Source of the DNA: NIOZ-UU13 sp964417935
GTDB lineage: Bacteria > Planctomycetota > Phycisphaerae > Sedimentisphaerales > Anaerobacaceae
Assembly: GCA_964417935.1 (NCBI GenBank)
Contig: CAYQKF010000004.1
Span: 24,195 to 88,194, forward strand
Reading direction: 5' to 3'
Length of the DNA: 64,000 nt
Part shown: piece after piece, positions 35,983-45,274 of the stretch
Numbering within the stretch: the first letter of the stretch is position 1
How the letters are laid out: every line of letters begins with the position of its first letter
Program-made: the position numbers and the translations under genes
The notes under the pieces: generated by a model
Databases searched by the model: none
Told to the model about the DNA's origin: nothing
The model's input: only the letters and a program-made list of their open reading frames with translations

Positions 35983-37265
35983 TTTTTTGAGAAACTCCCT
36001 GACTGAATATCGCTCAGGCTCACCTTTGCGGTTGCAAGGGGGGCGTTATCCACCTGAGTTTTACGGCCGGCCTGGATGCGGGCGATTTCATTGGCTGCGG
36101 CGTGGACCTGGTCTTTGCCGGCGTTAAGCGCAAAATCAATTGTGAAAAAGCGACTTTGATGCGGTGCAAGCTTGGGGACACGGCCGAACCTGCGCTCAAT
36201 CGCTCTGTTGCGGGGGAAGCCGGTACCTGGTTCCAGGCCTGTTACGTATCCGTCCTCATAAGCCACAGGATTTTTCCAGAGTGTGAAGAAAGGTAACTGC
36301 TCGATGGAAAAAGCCATTGATACGGCTTTATCGGCTGCGGCGTTACGAAGCATAACCTTCGTCCGGTCGCTCTTGTCAGCCCAAAGCTGCAAACAGTAAA
36401 CCTGTTCGGGAAATCCCGGAATGGGAGCACGGAATAGGTTGTAAGAGGAGACATCTGAGGCCGGATATTCGTTAATCGGCGTTACCTGACGCGCCGGAGC
36501 GACGAACTTCGCGCCTTTTTCCATCAGAGGTGCGCCGTAATTTGCGTGGTAAAGAATACCGAACTCCTGCTCTACAGCACTGCGGTTGGTTATCTTGTCC
36601 GAGATTTGGAGAGTATTGGAACCCGGCACAGTTGATACTTCTGCCGATAGTTCGAGCTTTGGTCCGTGCATGCAGGTCTCATCGACCCTGCCGCGTATTC
36701 GGATGCGATATGGTGCCTGACGGTCAACAATCACCTCCACCTGCGATGCCGGGGTGTTTCCAATCTTGCCGTGCAGCGTTAAATCCATCTTTGCCTTTTT
36801 GCCTGTGTTGTCGATAAACTCGTCGGTGCCGGGCCCGCCAAAGAACTCCAGTCCGCATCGAACCATCCATTCGTTAAAGCCTTCCAGCCAGCCCAAACCC
36901 TGGCGTGTATGCTGGTTGATGTATTTGGGGTGAACCAAGTCCTTCACAGGTGAATCCCAGCCGAGACGCAAATCTCCCATAAGCACTTCCTGTATGGACA
37001 TCCCACGCGTAGGAACTACCGTAAAGCGGAGCTTGCCGTTGTTGACCTCAATGACTTCAACGCCCTCCTGTTTGCCTCCATGAAGTATATACTTGCGAAC
37101 CGACCACGAAACGGGACAATCCGGGGTAATATTACGACTTGTGATGTATAATGTTTGCTTATAGATGTTTTGCTCGACATCGGTGAGGACCTGACGAAAA
37201 GGTTCGACGGCCCGGATTGGTGAAATCCCTAAAGTTAAAAATATAATAGAAGCCCATCTCAACAT
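35922..37265 (-). CDS. DUF4432 / aldose 1-epimerase-like protein
   Basis: From the ATG at 37265 the protein has 447 residues, with a signal peptide (MLRWASIIFLTLGISPIRA) and AAGGTGGTG a few bases upstream. The body resembles the DUF4432 group of galactose-mutarotase-fold proteins (VVPTRGMSIQEV, LHGKIGNTPASQVEV, the YHANYG active-site-like histidine stretch, and FTLWKNPVAYEDGYVTGLEPGTGFPRNR). It may act on free sugars in the periplasm. The frame continues upstream through repeat DNA, which I do not count. The last 21 residues (AGEGIRTLDVQLGKL and so on) are antisense to tRNA-Gly; the natural stop was probably lost. Confidence 0.78.
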   Translation of the reverse strand: MLRWASIIFLTLGISPIRAVEPFRQVLTDVEQNIYKQTLYITSRNITPDCPVSWSVRKYILHGGKQEGVEVIEVNNGKLRFTVVPTRGMSIQEVLMGDLRLGWDSPVKDLVHPKYINQHTRQGLGWLEGFNEWMVRCGLEFFGGPGTDEFIDNTGKKAKMDLTLHGKIGNTPASQVEVIVDRQAPYRIRIRGRVDETCMHGPKLELSAEVSTVPGSNTLQISDKITNRSAVEQEFGILYHANYGAPLMEKGAKFVAPARQVTPINEYPASDVSSYNLFRAPIPGFPEQVYCLQLWADKSDRTKVMLRNAAADKAVSMAFSIEQLPFFTLWKNPVAYEDGYVTGLEPGTGFPRNRAIERRFGRVPKLAPHQSRFFTIDFALNAGKDQVHAAANEIARIQAGRKTQVDNAPLATAKVSLSDIQSGSFSKKAGEGIRTLDVQLGKLTFYH

Positions 37266-38457
37266 TTCTGCACCACCTTTCTGAGTGAGTTTATCCGATA
37301 CTTTCCATTTCGTTTGCCAATAGCGACAAAGGTGAGCCATTACCACGCGGCTTTCAAGTATAGCAAATCGCATTGTTTGTGCAAGGGAACTTTGCATTTG
37401 AAATTGGCCCATTCGACTGCGCTCAGGACAGGGTTTGATTGGGTTTGAATTGGGTTTGTTTTGACCAAGTGTCCAATTGCTTAAAATTTCATAATGCATT
37501 GTTACTAATGAGCTTATGTTCATTTGAGTATCCGGCAAATTGGGTTTGTTTTGCATAAAATGAGTTGATTTGTAGAGGGTTCTCGACAGATGTAGAGGGC
37601 CGAGGACAGTTGACAGAAGACAGATGACAGAGGACAGATGACAGACTACAGAATACAGGCGATTGATTATAAGTTTTTGTTGCATAAGGAGTTACCTGGC
37701 AGTTTGAAATCCGAAATTCTAAGCTCTATCCGCCTACGTCAAGACTACGGCGGACAAGAATCCTCCACAGGATGCCTTACGGCATAAACAAATCCAAATT
37801 ACACAAATGTAAATGTTCAAAACCTTGTCTGGCTTGACAGATAATGCTTTTTGGCGTGTATCTGCTGATACGAAAACGTGCGGTTCTCCGCTATATCTAC
37901 CGCCTGCTGGCGGTTTATGATAGCCTGCTGGCTAACATGGGGGTATTATACCATATTTATCATTAAAAATCAAGTGAAATCAAAGAAATTGTCCATTTGA
38001 AGACTCTGTTTAGAGTGAAGTGTGAAGCGTGAAGCGTATATCGTTGCTGGATGCTCGAGAACTAATAACCACTTCGTTTACTGCGTTCGCTTAGTGACTG
38101 TAACTTTTCGTAATTGACCTAATCTTTCCTTGACGGCGAGTCTGGGCGTGTGGTAAATTACATACCAGCGATATTGGGATACGCCAGAGGCGTATAAAAA
38201 AGCCGTTGATTGCCCTTTTATAAATAGATGGGGGGCGGAGGTGGATGGGCCTTGCCGGGCCTTAGACGAGCACGATGTAGTGGTGCCTTTTTGATACCTA
38301 CTTATTGCAACATCCAGAATCATACCCTACATCAAAAGCATTAAAACAGTCTTAATTAAAGCTGTGAATGTTTCTTTGAAGAAAATTCATCACCCCAAAA
38401 AGGTGTGATTTAATGTATGGAAAATGAGGGACACGTAATTAAGAAAGGAGTTACAAA
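37266..38457. other. Repeat-rich intergenic region
   Basis: About 1.2 kb holds short dispersed repeats and no supported gene. There are near-tandem runs of GGGTTTGATTGGGTTTGAATTGGG around 37430-37460, a heptamer array (37603-37658) and A+T-rich stretches. An 81-codon minus-strand ORF at 38078-38323 has no ribosome site or recognisable domain. The promoter of the lipoprotein gene at 38458 should lie in the last 150 bases. Confidence 0.5.
37603..37658. repeat. Heptamer tandem repeat, 8 units
   Basis: Eight consecutive 7-base units share the core ACAG, mostly as NNGACAG: AGGACAG, TTGACAG, AAGACAG, ATGACAG, AGGACAG, ATGACAG, ACTACAG, AATACAG. Just upstream is a looser pair of units with TGTAGAGGG and CGACAG. 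It lies upstream of the DUF4432 gene. It is a simple-sequence array, not CRISPR: the units are too short and there are no spacers. Confidence 0.8.
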
Positions 38458-39549
38458 ATGAAAAGAGTTGTGTTAACTGTTATTTTGACCACTTTAATTT
38501 TGCCTTTCTGTGGATGTGAAGCTTACCAAGCTAAACCAGTAAATTTCAGAGTATTTGATTATGATGTTTTATATCATATTGAAAAGAACCCCAGTAAATA
38601 TGTTGGAAAGCTGTATGCTTTTCAGGGAAGAGTGATACAAGCTCAAGAATCCAAGGATGGGATTGTATTCCAGATGTTAACTGGAAACTGGCCCGGGTCA
38701 TACCGTACTGGTCCTTCATTGATTGTCTCTTTTGACCGTTCTGACACTCAAATTGTGGAAAAATCTTGGGTCAAGGTTTTGGGGCATATCGGTCCTCCGA
38801 TAGAGGGGCAAAATATATTTGGTGGCTATGTAAGTTCTCTAACAATAGATGCAATCGCAGTATTAGTCAATGGTACATATTATTATTCTCGTTTAAATGA
38901 GGAAATTGTTGAGCAGTGGAGTTCTGGTGAACTTTTTTCACCAAAGCCAAAGCTGAGTAAATCAGATTTAATTCCGTACACCGTTATTAATAGGGATGAA
39001 TATCTCCCACATAAGGTGTCATTTGATATTAGAGTTAATAAGGTAGATGGAAAATTTCCTACAGAAAAACAGTTAGCTGATATTTCAACATATTTACGAA
39101 GCATGGAAAAACCTCATAAGAGGACATTTGTTTGCTTTTATTTACCTGAAATGGAAGTTGACGCAGGTGCTTGGGCTACGGCTCATTTCAACCCCGATTT
39201 AAAGGTTTGGATAAGCTATAACAAAAAAGTGACAGAGGATGCGTCTAAACACCTTGATATTCTTGCAGATAAATACTCCGATGGAAATATTTCTTTTATT
39301 TTTTTTTCATATGATTCAAAAGGTAATGAATCTTGGGTTGGTGATGGGGTTCTTGAATTAAGCATCAAAGACAAAAGTAACCGAATTATAAAAAGGTGGA
39401 AAAAAGAAATCGGTCGGCAGGGGGCTAACTACGAAATTTATATGGGGGCTGCAATTCATTCCGTACGCTCAATGGATGCCAAATTTATATGTGGAGATGG
39501 CACCACATACACACAGAAGGGGATTTCACTTAAAAGATTGCTTGATTAA
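38458..39549 (+). CDS. Lipoprotein of unknown function
   Basis: This 363-residue protein starts with MKRVVLTVILTTLILPFCGC, a lipoprotein signal with Cys20 as the likely lipidated residue. AAAGGAG seven bases before the ATG fixes the start. Residues 45-140 (NPSKYVGKLYAFQGRVIQ and SWVKVLGHIGPP) look like a small beta-barrel of OB type. Residues 185-270 (VSFDIRVNKVDGKFPTEKQL and VWISYNKKVTEDASKHLDILA) form a second alpha/beta part. No catalytic motif is visible. It has no close neighbours on its strand. It is A+T-richer than surrounding genes, which hints at a different origin. Confidence 0.8.
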   Translation: MKRVVLTVILTTLILPFCGCEAYQAKPVNFRVFDYDVLYHIEKNPSKYVGKLYAFQGRVIQAQESKDGIVFQMLTGNWPGSYRTGPSLIVSFDRSDTQIVEKSWVKVLGHIGPPIEGQNIFGGYVSSLTIDAIAVLVNGTYYYSRLNEEIVEQWSSGELFSPKPKLSKSDLIPYTVINRDEYLPHKVSFDIRVNKVDGKFPTEKQLADISTYLRSMEKPHKRTFVCFYLPEMEVDAGAWATAHFNPDLKVWISYNKKVTEDASKHLDILADKYSDGNISFIFFSYDSKGNESWVGDGVLELSIKDKSNRIIKRWKKEIGRQGANYEIYMGAAIHSVRSMDAKFICGDGTTYTQKGISLKRLLD

Positions 39550-40265
39550 ATTTTATAGGAACTAACAGCATAAAAAAACCTACATTTGAATTGTGAGTCA
39601 AGACCTAATGGAAACATAGAAATTCGTTCTGATGCTCTCCTGCAATTTTTGCAGGTAGTCTTTGGAAAGGTAAGGGGAAAATTAGCAATGATTAGTGATT
39701 AGTTGATTAGAGAATTAGAGAAAAGTGAGCTAAAGTGCCTAAAGTGAGCTAAAGTTGGATGCTTCCGCCTTCGCGGGAATGACCCCGCACTAATTAGACG
39801 TGAGTTAGCACTCAATAAGTGCGGGACAAGCAACCCCCGACAGTGCCGGGGGCTAACAATTTGGAGTGGTTCGGGTAAGGGCGGTTCGCGAACCGCCCCT
39901 ACGTTGGAATGACCCCGTTAGAGAAAACCCCCGATAAGAAAACTAGGGGGCAGGCGACACTCTAACGGGGCAAGCAAATTCAGGCAACCACGTGACAAAT
40001 TCGGGCAACCACGTGACAAATTCTGGGCAAAATGGAGGTTTACTTTTTTCGTTTACCAGATTTCTCCACTACGTTCGCTTCGCTCACTTCGGTCGAAATG
40101 ACAAAGTGAATTAGGGCAACCACATGGAGTTGCCCCTACTTAAAGTTTAACATCAGGAAAGACGTTGGTTAAATTTCTCTTGTTTACTATTTACTGTTCT
40201 TGGCAGCTACGCTACTATATGCGAAAGTTTTGTATAGTCCATTTTGTGTATTAAGGAGTCAGAAG
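39550..40265. other. Palindrome-dense intergenic region
   Basis: No gene is supported. Several perfect inverted repeats follow one another: CCCGCACT (39784-39791) / AGTGCGGG (39818-39825), a 20-base palindrome at 39879-39898 (GGGCGGTTCG/CGAACCGCCC), and CCCCGTTAGAG (39913-39923) / CTCTAACGGGG (39960-39970) enclosing CCCCC/GGGGG. A direct repeat GGCAACCACGTGACAAATTC occurs twice from about 39982. The same AGTGCCTAAAGTGAGCTAAAGT words as in the larger repeat family appear near 39730. Confidence 0.7.
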
Positions 40266-41837
40266 ATGAATCAAAAGAGAGTGCGTTTTAGCGAAGCAAT
40301 GGTTTTGAGCGTTTTTGTGGTTTTGCTGCTGGTAAATGCAGGTGCGGCTTTGGCGGATATAAAGCTGCCGGCGGTAATAAGTGATAATATGGTCCTTCAG
40401 GGTAATAAAAAGGTCTCTATCTGGGGCTGGGCAGAGCCGGGGGAGGAGGTTATGGTCAGCGTTAGCTGGCATCGTATGAGATGGGCGGTTACAGCAGGCG
40501 ACAATGGCAAGTGGATGTTTAAGATGAATTCGCCGAAGGCGGGCGGGCCTTACGAAATGACTATCAGCGGTAAGAATACTATAACGCTCAAGAATATTAT
40601 GGTCGGTGAGGTCTGGGTCTGTTCAGGCCAGTCAAATATGCAAATGTCGGTGAAGTCTTCGGCTAATGCTGAGCAGGAGATTGCCGCAGCCGATTATCCT
40701 GATATTCGGTTGTTTACGGTAGAACGAAAAGTGGCTGAGCAGCCCCAGTCCGATTGTGTTGGCAGTTGGACATTGTGCAGCCCGCAGACGGTTCCCGGTT
40801 TTTCGGCGGTGGCCTATTATTTCGGCCGGGAGCTGCACAAGGAACTTGATGTGCCGATTGGTTTGATTCATACATCCTGGGGCGGGACACCGGCCGAGGC
40901 GTGGACAAGGCGTGGAGTACTTAAAGAAGAGAGTGATGCTGCGCCTATTTTGGAGCGGTATGATGATGCGGTTGCGAAATACCCGCAGGCGATGGAGGAA
41001 TATAAGCAGAAGGTTGAAGAATGGAAGAAAGCTGTTGAAAAAGCCAAGGCTGAAGGGGGGAAAATACCAAGAAGACCGCGTGCACCATTTGGGCCTGGAC
41101 ACCCTCACTCGCCTTCGGGTTTGTATAATGCTATGATTGCTCCGCTGATTCCGTATGGGATTGGTGGGGCTATATGGTACCAGGGTGAGTCAAATGCCAG
41201 CCGGGCGTATCAGTATCGCAAGCTCTTTGGCAAAATGATTCAAAACTGGCACAAAGATTGGGGACAGGGTAAGTTTCCTTTTCTTTTCGTACAGTTGGCT
41301 AATTTTATGGCAGTCAAACCTGAGCCGGCTGACAGTGCCTGGGCGGAGCTGCGCGAGGCCCAGTTGATGACATTGGCTTTGCCGAATACGGGGATGGCGG
41401 TAATTATAGACATTGGCGAAGCAGACGATATACATCCGAAAAACAAGCAGGATGTCGGTAAGCGTCTGGCATTATGGGCTTTGGCCAGGAGCTACGGTAA
41501 AGAATTGGTTTATTCCGGGCCTATTTACAAATCGATGGAAATCGATGGTGAGAAGATTATCCTGCACTTTGACCACGTTGGTGGAGGTCTTGTTGCCGGG
41601 CCAGACGAGCCATTGAAAGGATTCGCCATTGCCGGAGCGGACCACAAGTTCGTCTGGGCCGATGCGAAGATAGATGGTGATAGTGTCGTGGTTAGCAGCG
41701 ACGAAGTTTCCACGCCTGCTGCTGTGCGTTACGCCTGGGCGGACAATCCTGTATGCAATCTCTCTAATAAGGAGGGGCTGCCGGCTTCTCCGTTCCGCAC
41801 CGATAATTGGCCCGGCATTACCGTTGACAATAAATAA
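40266..41837 (+). CDS. Sialate O-acetylesterase (SGNH/DUF303 family), secreted
   Basis: From the ATG at 40266 (AAGGAG seven bases upstream) the protein has 523 residues with a signal peptide ending near AGAALA. Motifs of the SASA family are present: nucleophile in VCSGQSNMQMS, HTSWGGTPAEAW, IWYQGESN, and a C-terminal DDIHPKNKQDVGKRLA holding the Asp and His of the triad. A beta-rich N-terminal domain precedes the esterase and a beta domain follows. It removes acetyl groups from sialic acids or, in planctomycetes, from other acetylated glycans. It has an unusual Lys/Glu-rich helix (EEYKQKVEEWKKAVEKAKAE) in the middle. Confidence 0.9.
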   Translation: MNQKRVRFSEAMVLSVFVVLLLVNAGAALADIKLPAVISDNMVLQGNKKVSIWGWAEPGEEVMVSVSWHRMRWAVTAGDNGKWMFKMNSPKAGGPYEMTISGKNTITLKNIMVGEVWVCSGQSNMQMSVKSSANAEQEIAAADYPDIRLFTVERKVAEQPQSDCVGSWTLCSPQTVPGFSAVAYYFGRELHKELDVPIGLIHTSWGGTPAEAWTRRGVLKEESDAAPILERYDDAVAKYPQAMEEYKQKVEEWKKAVEKAKAEGGKIPRRPRAPFGPGHPHSPSGLYNAMIAPLIPYGIGGAIWYQGESNASRAYQYRKLFGKMIQNWHKDWGQGKFPFLFVQLANFMAVKPEPADSAWAELREAQLMTLALPNTGMAVIIDIGEADDIHPKNKQDVGKRLALWALARSYGKELVYSGPIYKSMEIDGEKIILHFDHVGGGLVAGPDEPLKGFAIAGADHKFVWADAKIDGDSVVVSSDEVSTPAAVRYAWADNPVCNLSNKEGLPASPFRTDNWPGITVDNK

Positions 41838-41899
41838 GGCTCCACAAATTGCTTTTTCCCAACCGGCACGGGTCCTAAAGTTAAAAGTGCCTGAAGTTA

Positions 41900-42072
41900 A
41901 AAGTGCCTAAAGTGACACTTACGTGTCATCCCTTCGGCAAGCTCAGGGCAAGCTCTGAGGCGCAGCCTAAGGATCTGGCTAACGAAAAAGAGATTCTTCC
42001 CCTTCGGCTTCGCTCAGGGCTAAAGGCTTTTTTCGCTCAGAATGACAGCTTCGCTGTCACTTTAGTTCACTT
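41900..42072 (+). repeat. Palindromic intergenic repeat, copy R1
   Basis: This element of about 170 bases begins with AAGTGCCTAAAGTGACACTT and ends with GACAGCTTCGCTGTCACTTTAG, so its ends are inverted repeats of one another. The interior has TCATCCCTTCGGCAAGCTCA, GAGATTCTTCCCCTTCGGCT and a region ending in CGCTCAGAATGACA. Copies R2 (49103-49261, inverted) and R3 (50296-50521, same direction) match along most of the length. It lies between the esterase gene and the first antiporter gene. Confidence 0.88.
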
Positions 42073-42108
42073 AATATTGTTGTTTTTTTGCTTTTTCAGA
42101 GTGCGACA

Positions 42109-43812
42109 ATGAACGAATTATTGGCGAACATCTCAGCCCGGAGTGAACAGGTCAATATTATACTGCTGATAGGGATTGCCATTTTTGCCGGGACGGTAGG
42201 GGCCAGGATAATCCACAAACTTCACATCCCCCAGATAATCGGCTACATAACCATCGGCGTAATCCTGGGGCCTTTGCTGGGCGTTATTTCACCACAAACA
42301 GTAGAGACCCTTGAACCATTCAACCTGTTTGCACTGGGGGTTATCGGCTTTTTAATTGGCGGCGAGCTTAAACGTGACATCTTTGTAAAGTTCGGCAGAC
42401 AGGTTATGGCGATATTGCTGTTTGAAGGTCTGGCGGCCTTTTTACTGGTGGGGCTGGTTAGTTTTCTTACGCTTTGTTACTTCTATCACTGGCAAACTGC
42501 ATTGGCAGTTGGGGTGGTGTTCGGTGCTATCTGTGCGGCGACGGACCCTGCTTCGACAGTGAATGTATTGTGGGAATACAAGACGCGGGGACCGCTTACG
42601 ACGATGCTGACGGCAATTGTCGCGCTCGATGATGCACTTGCTCTGATTCTGTACATCGCCAGCATCAGTTTGGCGACTTTTCTTACCGGCCATAAAGAAG
42701 CTGGTTTTTTGAAGATGATGTTTCACTCGTTTTATGAAGTGATAGGCTCTTTAGGGCTGGGACTGGCAGTGGGCCTGATACTGCGATGGATTATAAAACA
42801 GCTTGACGATGACGAGAAAATTTTGATTTTTGCAATCAGTCTTATAGTGCTGACTATCGGCCTGGCCATAAGATTAAAGTTCGATGTCATTCTGTCATCT
42901 ATGGCTTGTGGGGCGACTTTGATAAATCTTTCACCTCGGGGAAGTCTTAAAAGCTTTGAGATTGTTCGCAAGTTTTCACCGCCGATTTATGTCCTGTTTT
43001 TTGTAATTATTGGTGCCAGACTGAACGTCAGTATGACCGGGCAAATCTGGCTGGTGGCTTCTGTTTACGTTGTTGGCAGTATTGTCGGCAAAACGACAGG
43101 GTCATATTGTGGTTCGGTCTATTCCAAAGCTGTGCCGACGGTAAGGAAATATCTGGGCTTTTGTTTATATCAGCAGGGCACTATTGCAATTGCTTTGTTG
43201 ATTATGGCAAGCCACCGGTTTGAAGGGCAGGTCAGAGATATGATGCTGTCGGTGATAATAGTAGGGGTATTTATACTCCAGTTCATCGGCCCGTTATTTA
43301 CCAAGAGCGGCGTTAAAAGAGCCGGTGAAGTAGGGATGAATATCACGGAAGAGGACCTTATTAAGACGCACAGTGTCGGCGATGTGATGGATTCGAGAGT
43401 GCCGGTTATTTCCGCAGGTATGTCACTGGGTGAGGTTGTCAAAGTGGTCAGCAATACCGACAGTTTTTATTATTCCGTTGTTGACAATGATAAAAAGCTA
43501 ATAGGTGCAGTTACATTAGATGGTATCAGAACTACTTTCGCGACGCAGGAGTTAAACGATTGGCTCGTGGCGCTTGATATTATGGAGCCGATCATTGCTA
43601 AGGTAACGCCGGATATGGCATTGTCAGTTGCATTCGAGAAAGCGAAACGCCTTGATATCGAACACCTGCCGGTTGTGGTTTCAAGTGAAGATGACGGATT
43701 TGTTGGTGTTTTGGACTGTCGTGCAGTTCGCCGGTCGCTCAGTGCCGAAGTATTGGCCAGGCAACAGAAAGCCGACACTATGTCAGGTCTTGAGGCAACC
43801 TTGGACGTGTGA
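42109..43812 (+). CDS. Cation/proton antiporter with C-terminal CBS pair (copy 1)
   Basis: From the ATG at 42109 the protein has 567 residues. About twelve membrane helices (to residue 390) form a Na+/H+ exchanger domain, with LHIPQIIGYITIGVILGPLLG in helix 2, the ATDPASTVNVLWEYK loop, and ALDDALALILY, in which two adjacent Asp are the likely ion site. Residues 420-560 form two CBS motifs that usually bind adenosine nucleotides (DVMDSRVPVISAGMSLGEV and DIMEPIIAKVTPDMALSVAF). It probably exchanges Na+ or K+ for H+ under energy control. It is the first of a tandem set with copies at 45275 and 47009, and differs from them by an ATDP in place of ATAP. Confidence 0.87.
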   Translation: MNELLANISARSEQVNIILLIGIAIFAGTVGARIIHKLHIPQIIGYITIGVILGPLLGVISPQTVETLEPFNLFALGVIGFLIGGELKRDIFVKFGRQVMAILLFEGLAAFLLVGLVSFLTLCYFYHWQTALAVGVVFGAICAATDPASTVNVLWEYKTRGPLTTMLTAIVALDDALALILYIASISLATFLTGHKEAGFLKMMFHSFYEVIGSLGLGLAVGLILRWIIKQLDDDEKILIFAISLIVLTIGLAIRLKFDVILSSMACGATLINLSPRGSLKSFEIVRKFSPPIYVLFFVIIGARLNVSMTGQIWLVASVYVVGSIVGKTTGSYCGSVYSKAVPTVRKYLGFCLYQQGTIAIALLIMASHRFEGQVRDMMLSVIIVGVFILQFIGPLFTKSGVKRAGEVGMNITEEDLIKTHSVGDVMDSRVPVISAGMSLGEVVKVVSNTDSFYYSVVDNDKKLIGAVTLDGIRTTFATQELNDWLVALDIMEPIIAKVTPDMALSVAFEKAKRLDIEHLPVVVSSEDDGFVGVLDCRAVRRSLSAEVLARQQKADTMSGLEATLDV

Positions 43813-43825
43813 GGAAAGGGAAGTT

Positions 43826-44137
43826 ATGAAGAAGTGTCCCTTTTGTGCAGAAGAGATACAGGATGAAGCCATTAAGTGCCGTTTTTGCGGCGAGTTCCTC
43901 AGTAAATCCAGTAAGTCAAAGACGAAATGGTATTTTTCCACGCATATCGTTGTGATTTCTTTATTGTGCTTGGGCCCACTTGCTCTGCCGGTTGTATGGC
44001 TCAACCCCCGTTATAAGACAATTACGAAGATTGTGGTAACGCTTATTGTTGTTGCGATCAGTGTTTGCTGCTATTTTGTTATGAAAGAGCTATATCTCCG
44101 ATTAGCAGAACAAGTGAAGGCATTGGGGCTGCAATAA
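43826..44137 (+). CDS. Zinc-ribbon membrane protein
   Basis: The 103-residue protein starts MKKCPFCAEEIQDEAIKCRFCGEFL, a double CxxC zinc ribbon. Two hydrophobic segments follow (HIVVISLLCLGPLALPVVWL and IVVTLIVVAISVCCYFV). AAAGGG with a short spacer before the ATG at 43826 supports this start, although the frame is open 66 codons upstream within the antiporter gene. It begins 13 bases after the antiporter stop, so it is probably co-transcribed and inserted between tandem paralogues. The function is unknown. Confidence 0.8.
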   Translation: MKKCPFCAEEIQDEAIKCRFCGEFLSKSSKSKTKWYFSTHIVVISLLCLGPLALPVVWLNPRYKTITKIVVTLIVVAISVCCYFVMKELYLRLAEQVKALGLQ

Positions 44138-44301
44138 CAGACAGGTTTTCTGTTTGCGGTTATGCAATATATGCAGTTGTCCAGGATAATTGGGACAACA
44201 ATAATTCGCTTGATTTATTGACAAGTGCCAGCCGAGGTGCTAGTAATAAGGGTTTCGAGTATGCTGCAAGCCTAATACTAATAACGAAAAGGAGAACAGT
44301 T

Positions 44302-45066
44302 ATGGATGAAATTTATTTGTATTTGTCGATGACCCCGGAAGGCCTTGTTGCATCGATGCTGCCTCCGATGGCGTTCGGTATCTATTTGGCAGTAGGAACG
44401 AAAAAGAGGTCTCGCGGGCAGGCTATGTACTTCCACCTCAAGGGTGATTTTCAGACAGATTACTTCGACTTATCAAACATTTCTGACCGTTGTGTACGGC
44501 ATGCGGATGGCCAGCCCAAGCACTCCTTGTATATAAGCATCTACCGTGTTTTAGAGCATGTTCCTCTTGAGACCGTGAATGACCTTTATCTTGCAACAAG
44601 GGATGGACGGGTACTCAAGCTTCAACAAGGGCAAATACCCTCGCAAATTCGGGGGAAATATCATCTTTACAAGGAAATTTGCCCAGTTCACCCGCTGATT
44701 GCAAGTTCGCTGAATCCGATGGAATTTTGCCGACTTATCACGGACCCATCCGGGCACATTTATGTGCCGAGGATATGTTTTATCGATATGGAACTGGGCG
44801 AGCTGGCCGAAGACCCGCGGAAGGGCAGCGCGGATAACCTACCCTATCACCATTTGGACCACATCCGCGATTGTTTACTGCAATTGGAAAACCAGGAAAA
44901 ACACATCAAGACTGTTGACCGAATAGAGCCATTGGAATACAGCTACCATTGCATAAAAAGCGGTTTTTTTCTCGGCGACCAGCATGGCCTACTATACTTT
45001 ACATTTCCATCGCTCAGTGAGCTGGAGAGCAATTACCATAAATGGTGGCGGTCGGCTGACGTTTAA
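44302..45066 (+). CDS. Hypothetical protein
   Basis: From the ATG at 44302, with AAGGAG seven bases upstream, the protein has 254 residues. I recognise no family. It starts MDEIYLYLSMTPEGLVASMLPP, has a central His- and Cys-containing stretch (LYKEICPVHPLIAS, PSGHIYVPRICFIDMELGELAED) and ends with a Trp-rich WWRSADV. It has no signal peptide or membrane helix beyond a weak one near residues 16-30. It lies between the zinc-ribbon gene and the antiporter tail remnant. The similar stretch upstream of 44302 in the same frame is not counted. Confidence 0.75.
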   Translation: MDEIYLYLSMTPEGLVASMLPPMAFGIYLAVGTKKRSRGQAMYFHLKGDFQTDYFDLSNISDRCVRHADGQPKHSLYISIYRVLEHVPLETVNDLYLATRDGRVLKLQQGQIPSQIRGKYHLYKEICPVHPLIASSLNPMEFCRLITDPSGHIYVPRICFIDMELGELAEDPRKGSADNLPYHHLDHIRDCLLQLENQEKHIKTVDRIEPLEYSYHCIKSGFFLGDQHGLLYFTFPSLSELESNYHKWWRSADV

Positions 45067-45107
45067 GTGCCACAGGTTTATCTCTCATTGCTGGAAGTGG
45101 CTTAATC

Positions 45108-45245
45108 CAGCCGGTTGTAGCTTCGAGCGAAGATGATAAATTTGTTGGCATTTTGAACTGTTGTGCTGTTCACCGGTCGCTGAGCGCCGAGGTGTTGTCA
45201 CGGCAGCAAAGGGCTGATAATATACACAGTGCTCAGCATGCTTAG
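45108..45245 (+). pseudogene. 3' tail remnant of a fourth antiporter copy (CBS end only)
   Basis: Frame 45108-45245 reads QPVVASSEDDKFVGIL, then VHRSLSAEVLSRQQRADN and a short end, stop TAG. It matches the last 45 residues of copies 1 and 2 (PVVASSQDDSFAGIL and RRSLSAEVLSRQQKADS in copy 2) almost residue by residue. No membrane domain or first CBS motif precedes it. It ends 29 bases before the next antiporter start, where the 3' end of a full-length neighbour would be expected. Confidence 0.9.
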
Positions 45246-45274
45246 TTTTGATTATTTTCGGAGATGGAGCTTCT

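Noticed and set aside
37603..37658. CRISPR array
   Set aside because: Units are only seven bases without spacers, and no cas genes are present.
37266..37685. N-terminal extension of the DUF4432 reading frame (about 140 codons)
   Set aside because: It translates the heptamer array and other repeats; a signal peptide with a good ribosome site begins at 37265.
38078..38323. 81-codon minus-strand ORF with an aromatic-rich middle
   Set aside because: It has no ribosome site, no recognised domain and lies in repeat-rich DNA; the reading looks like translated repeat sequence.
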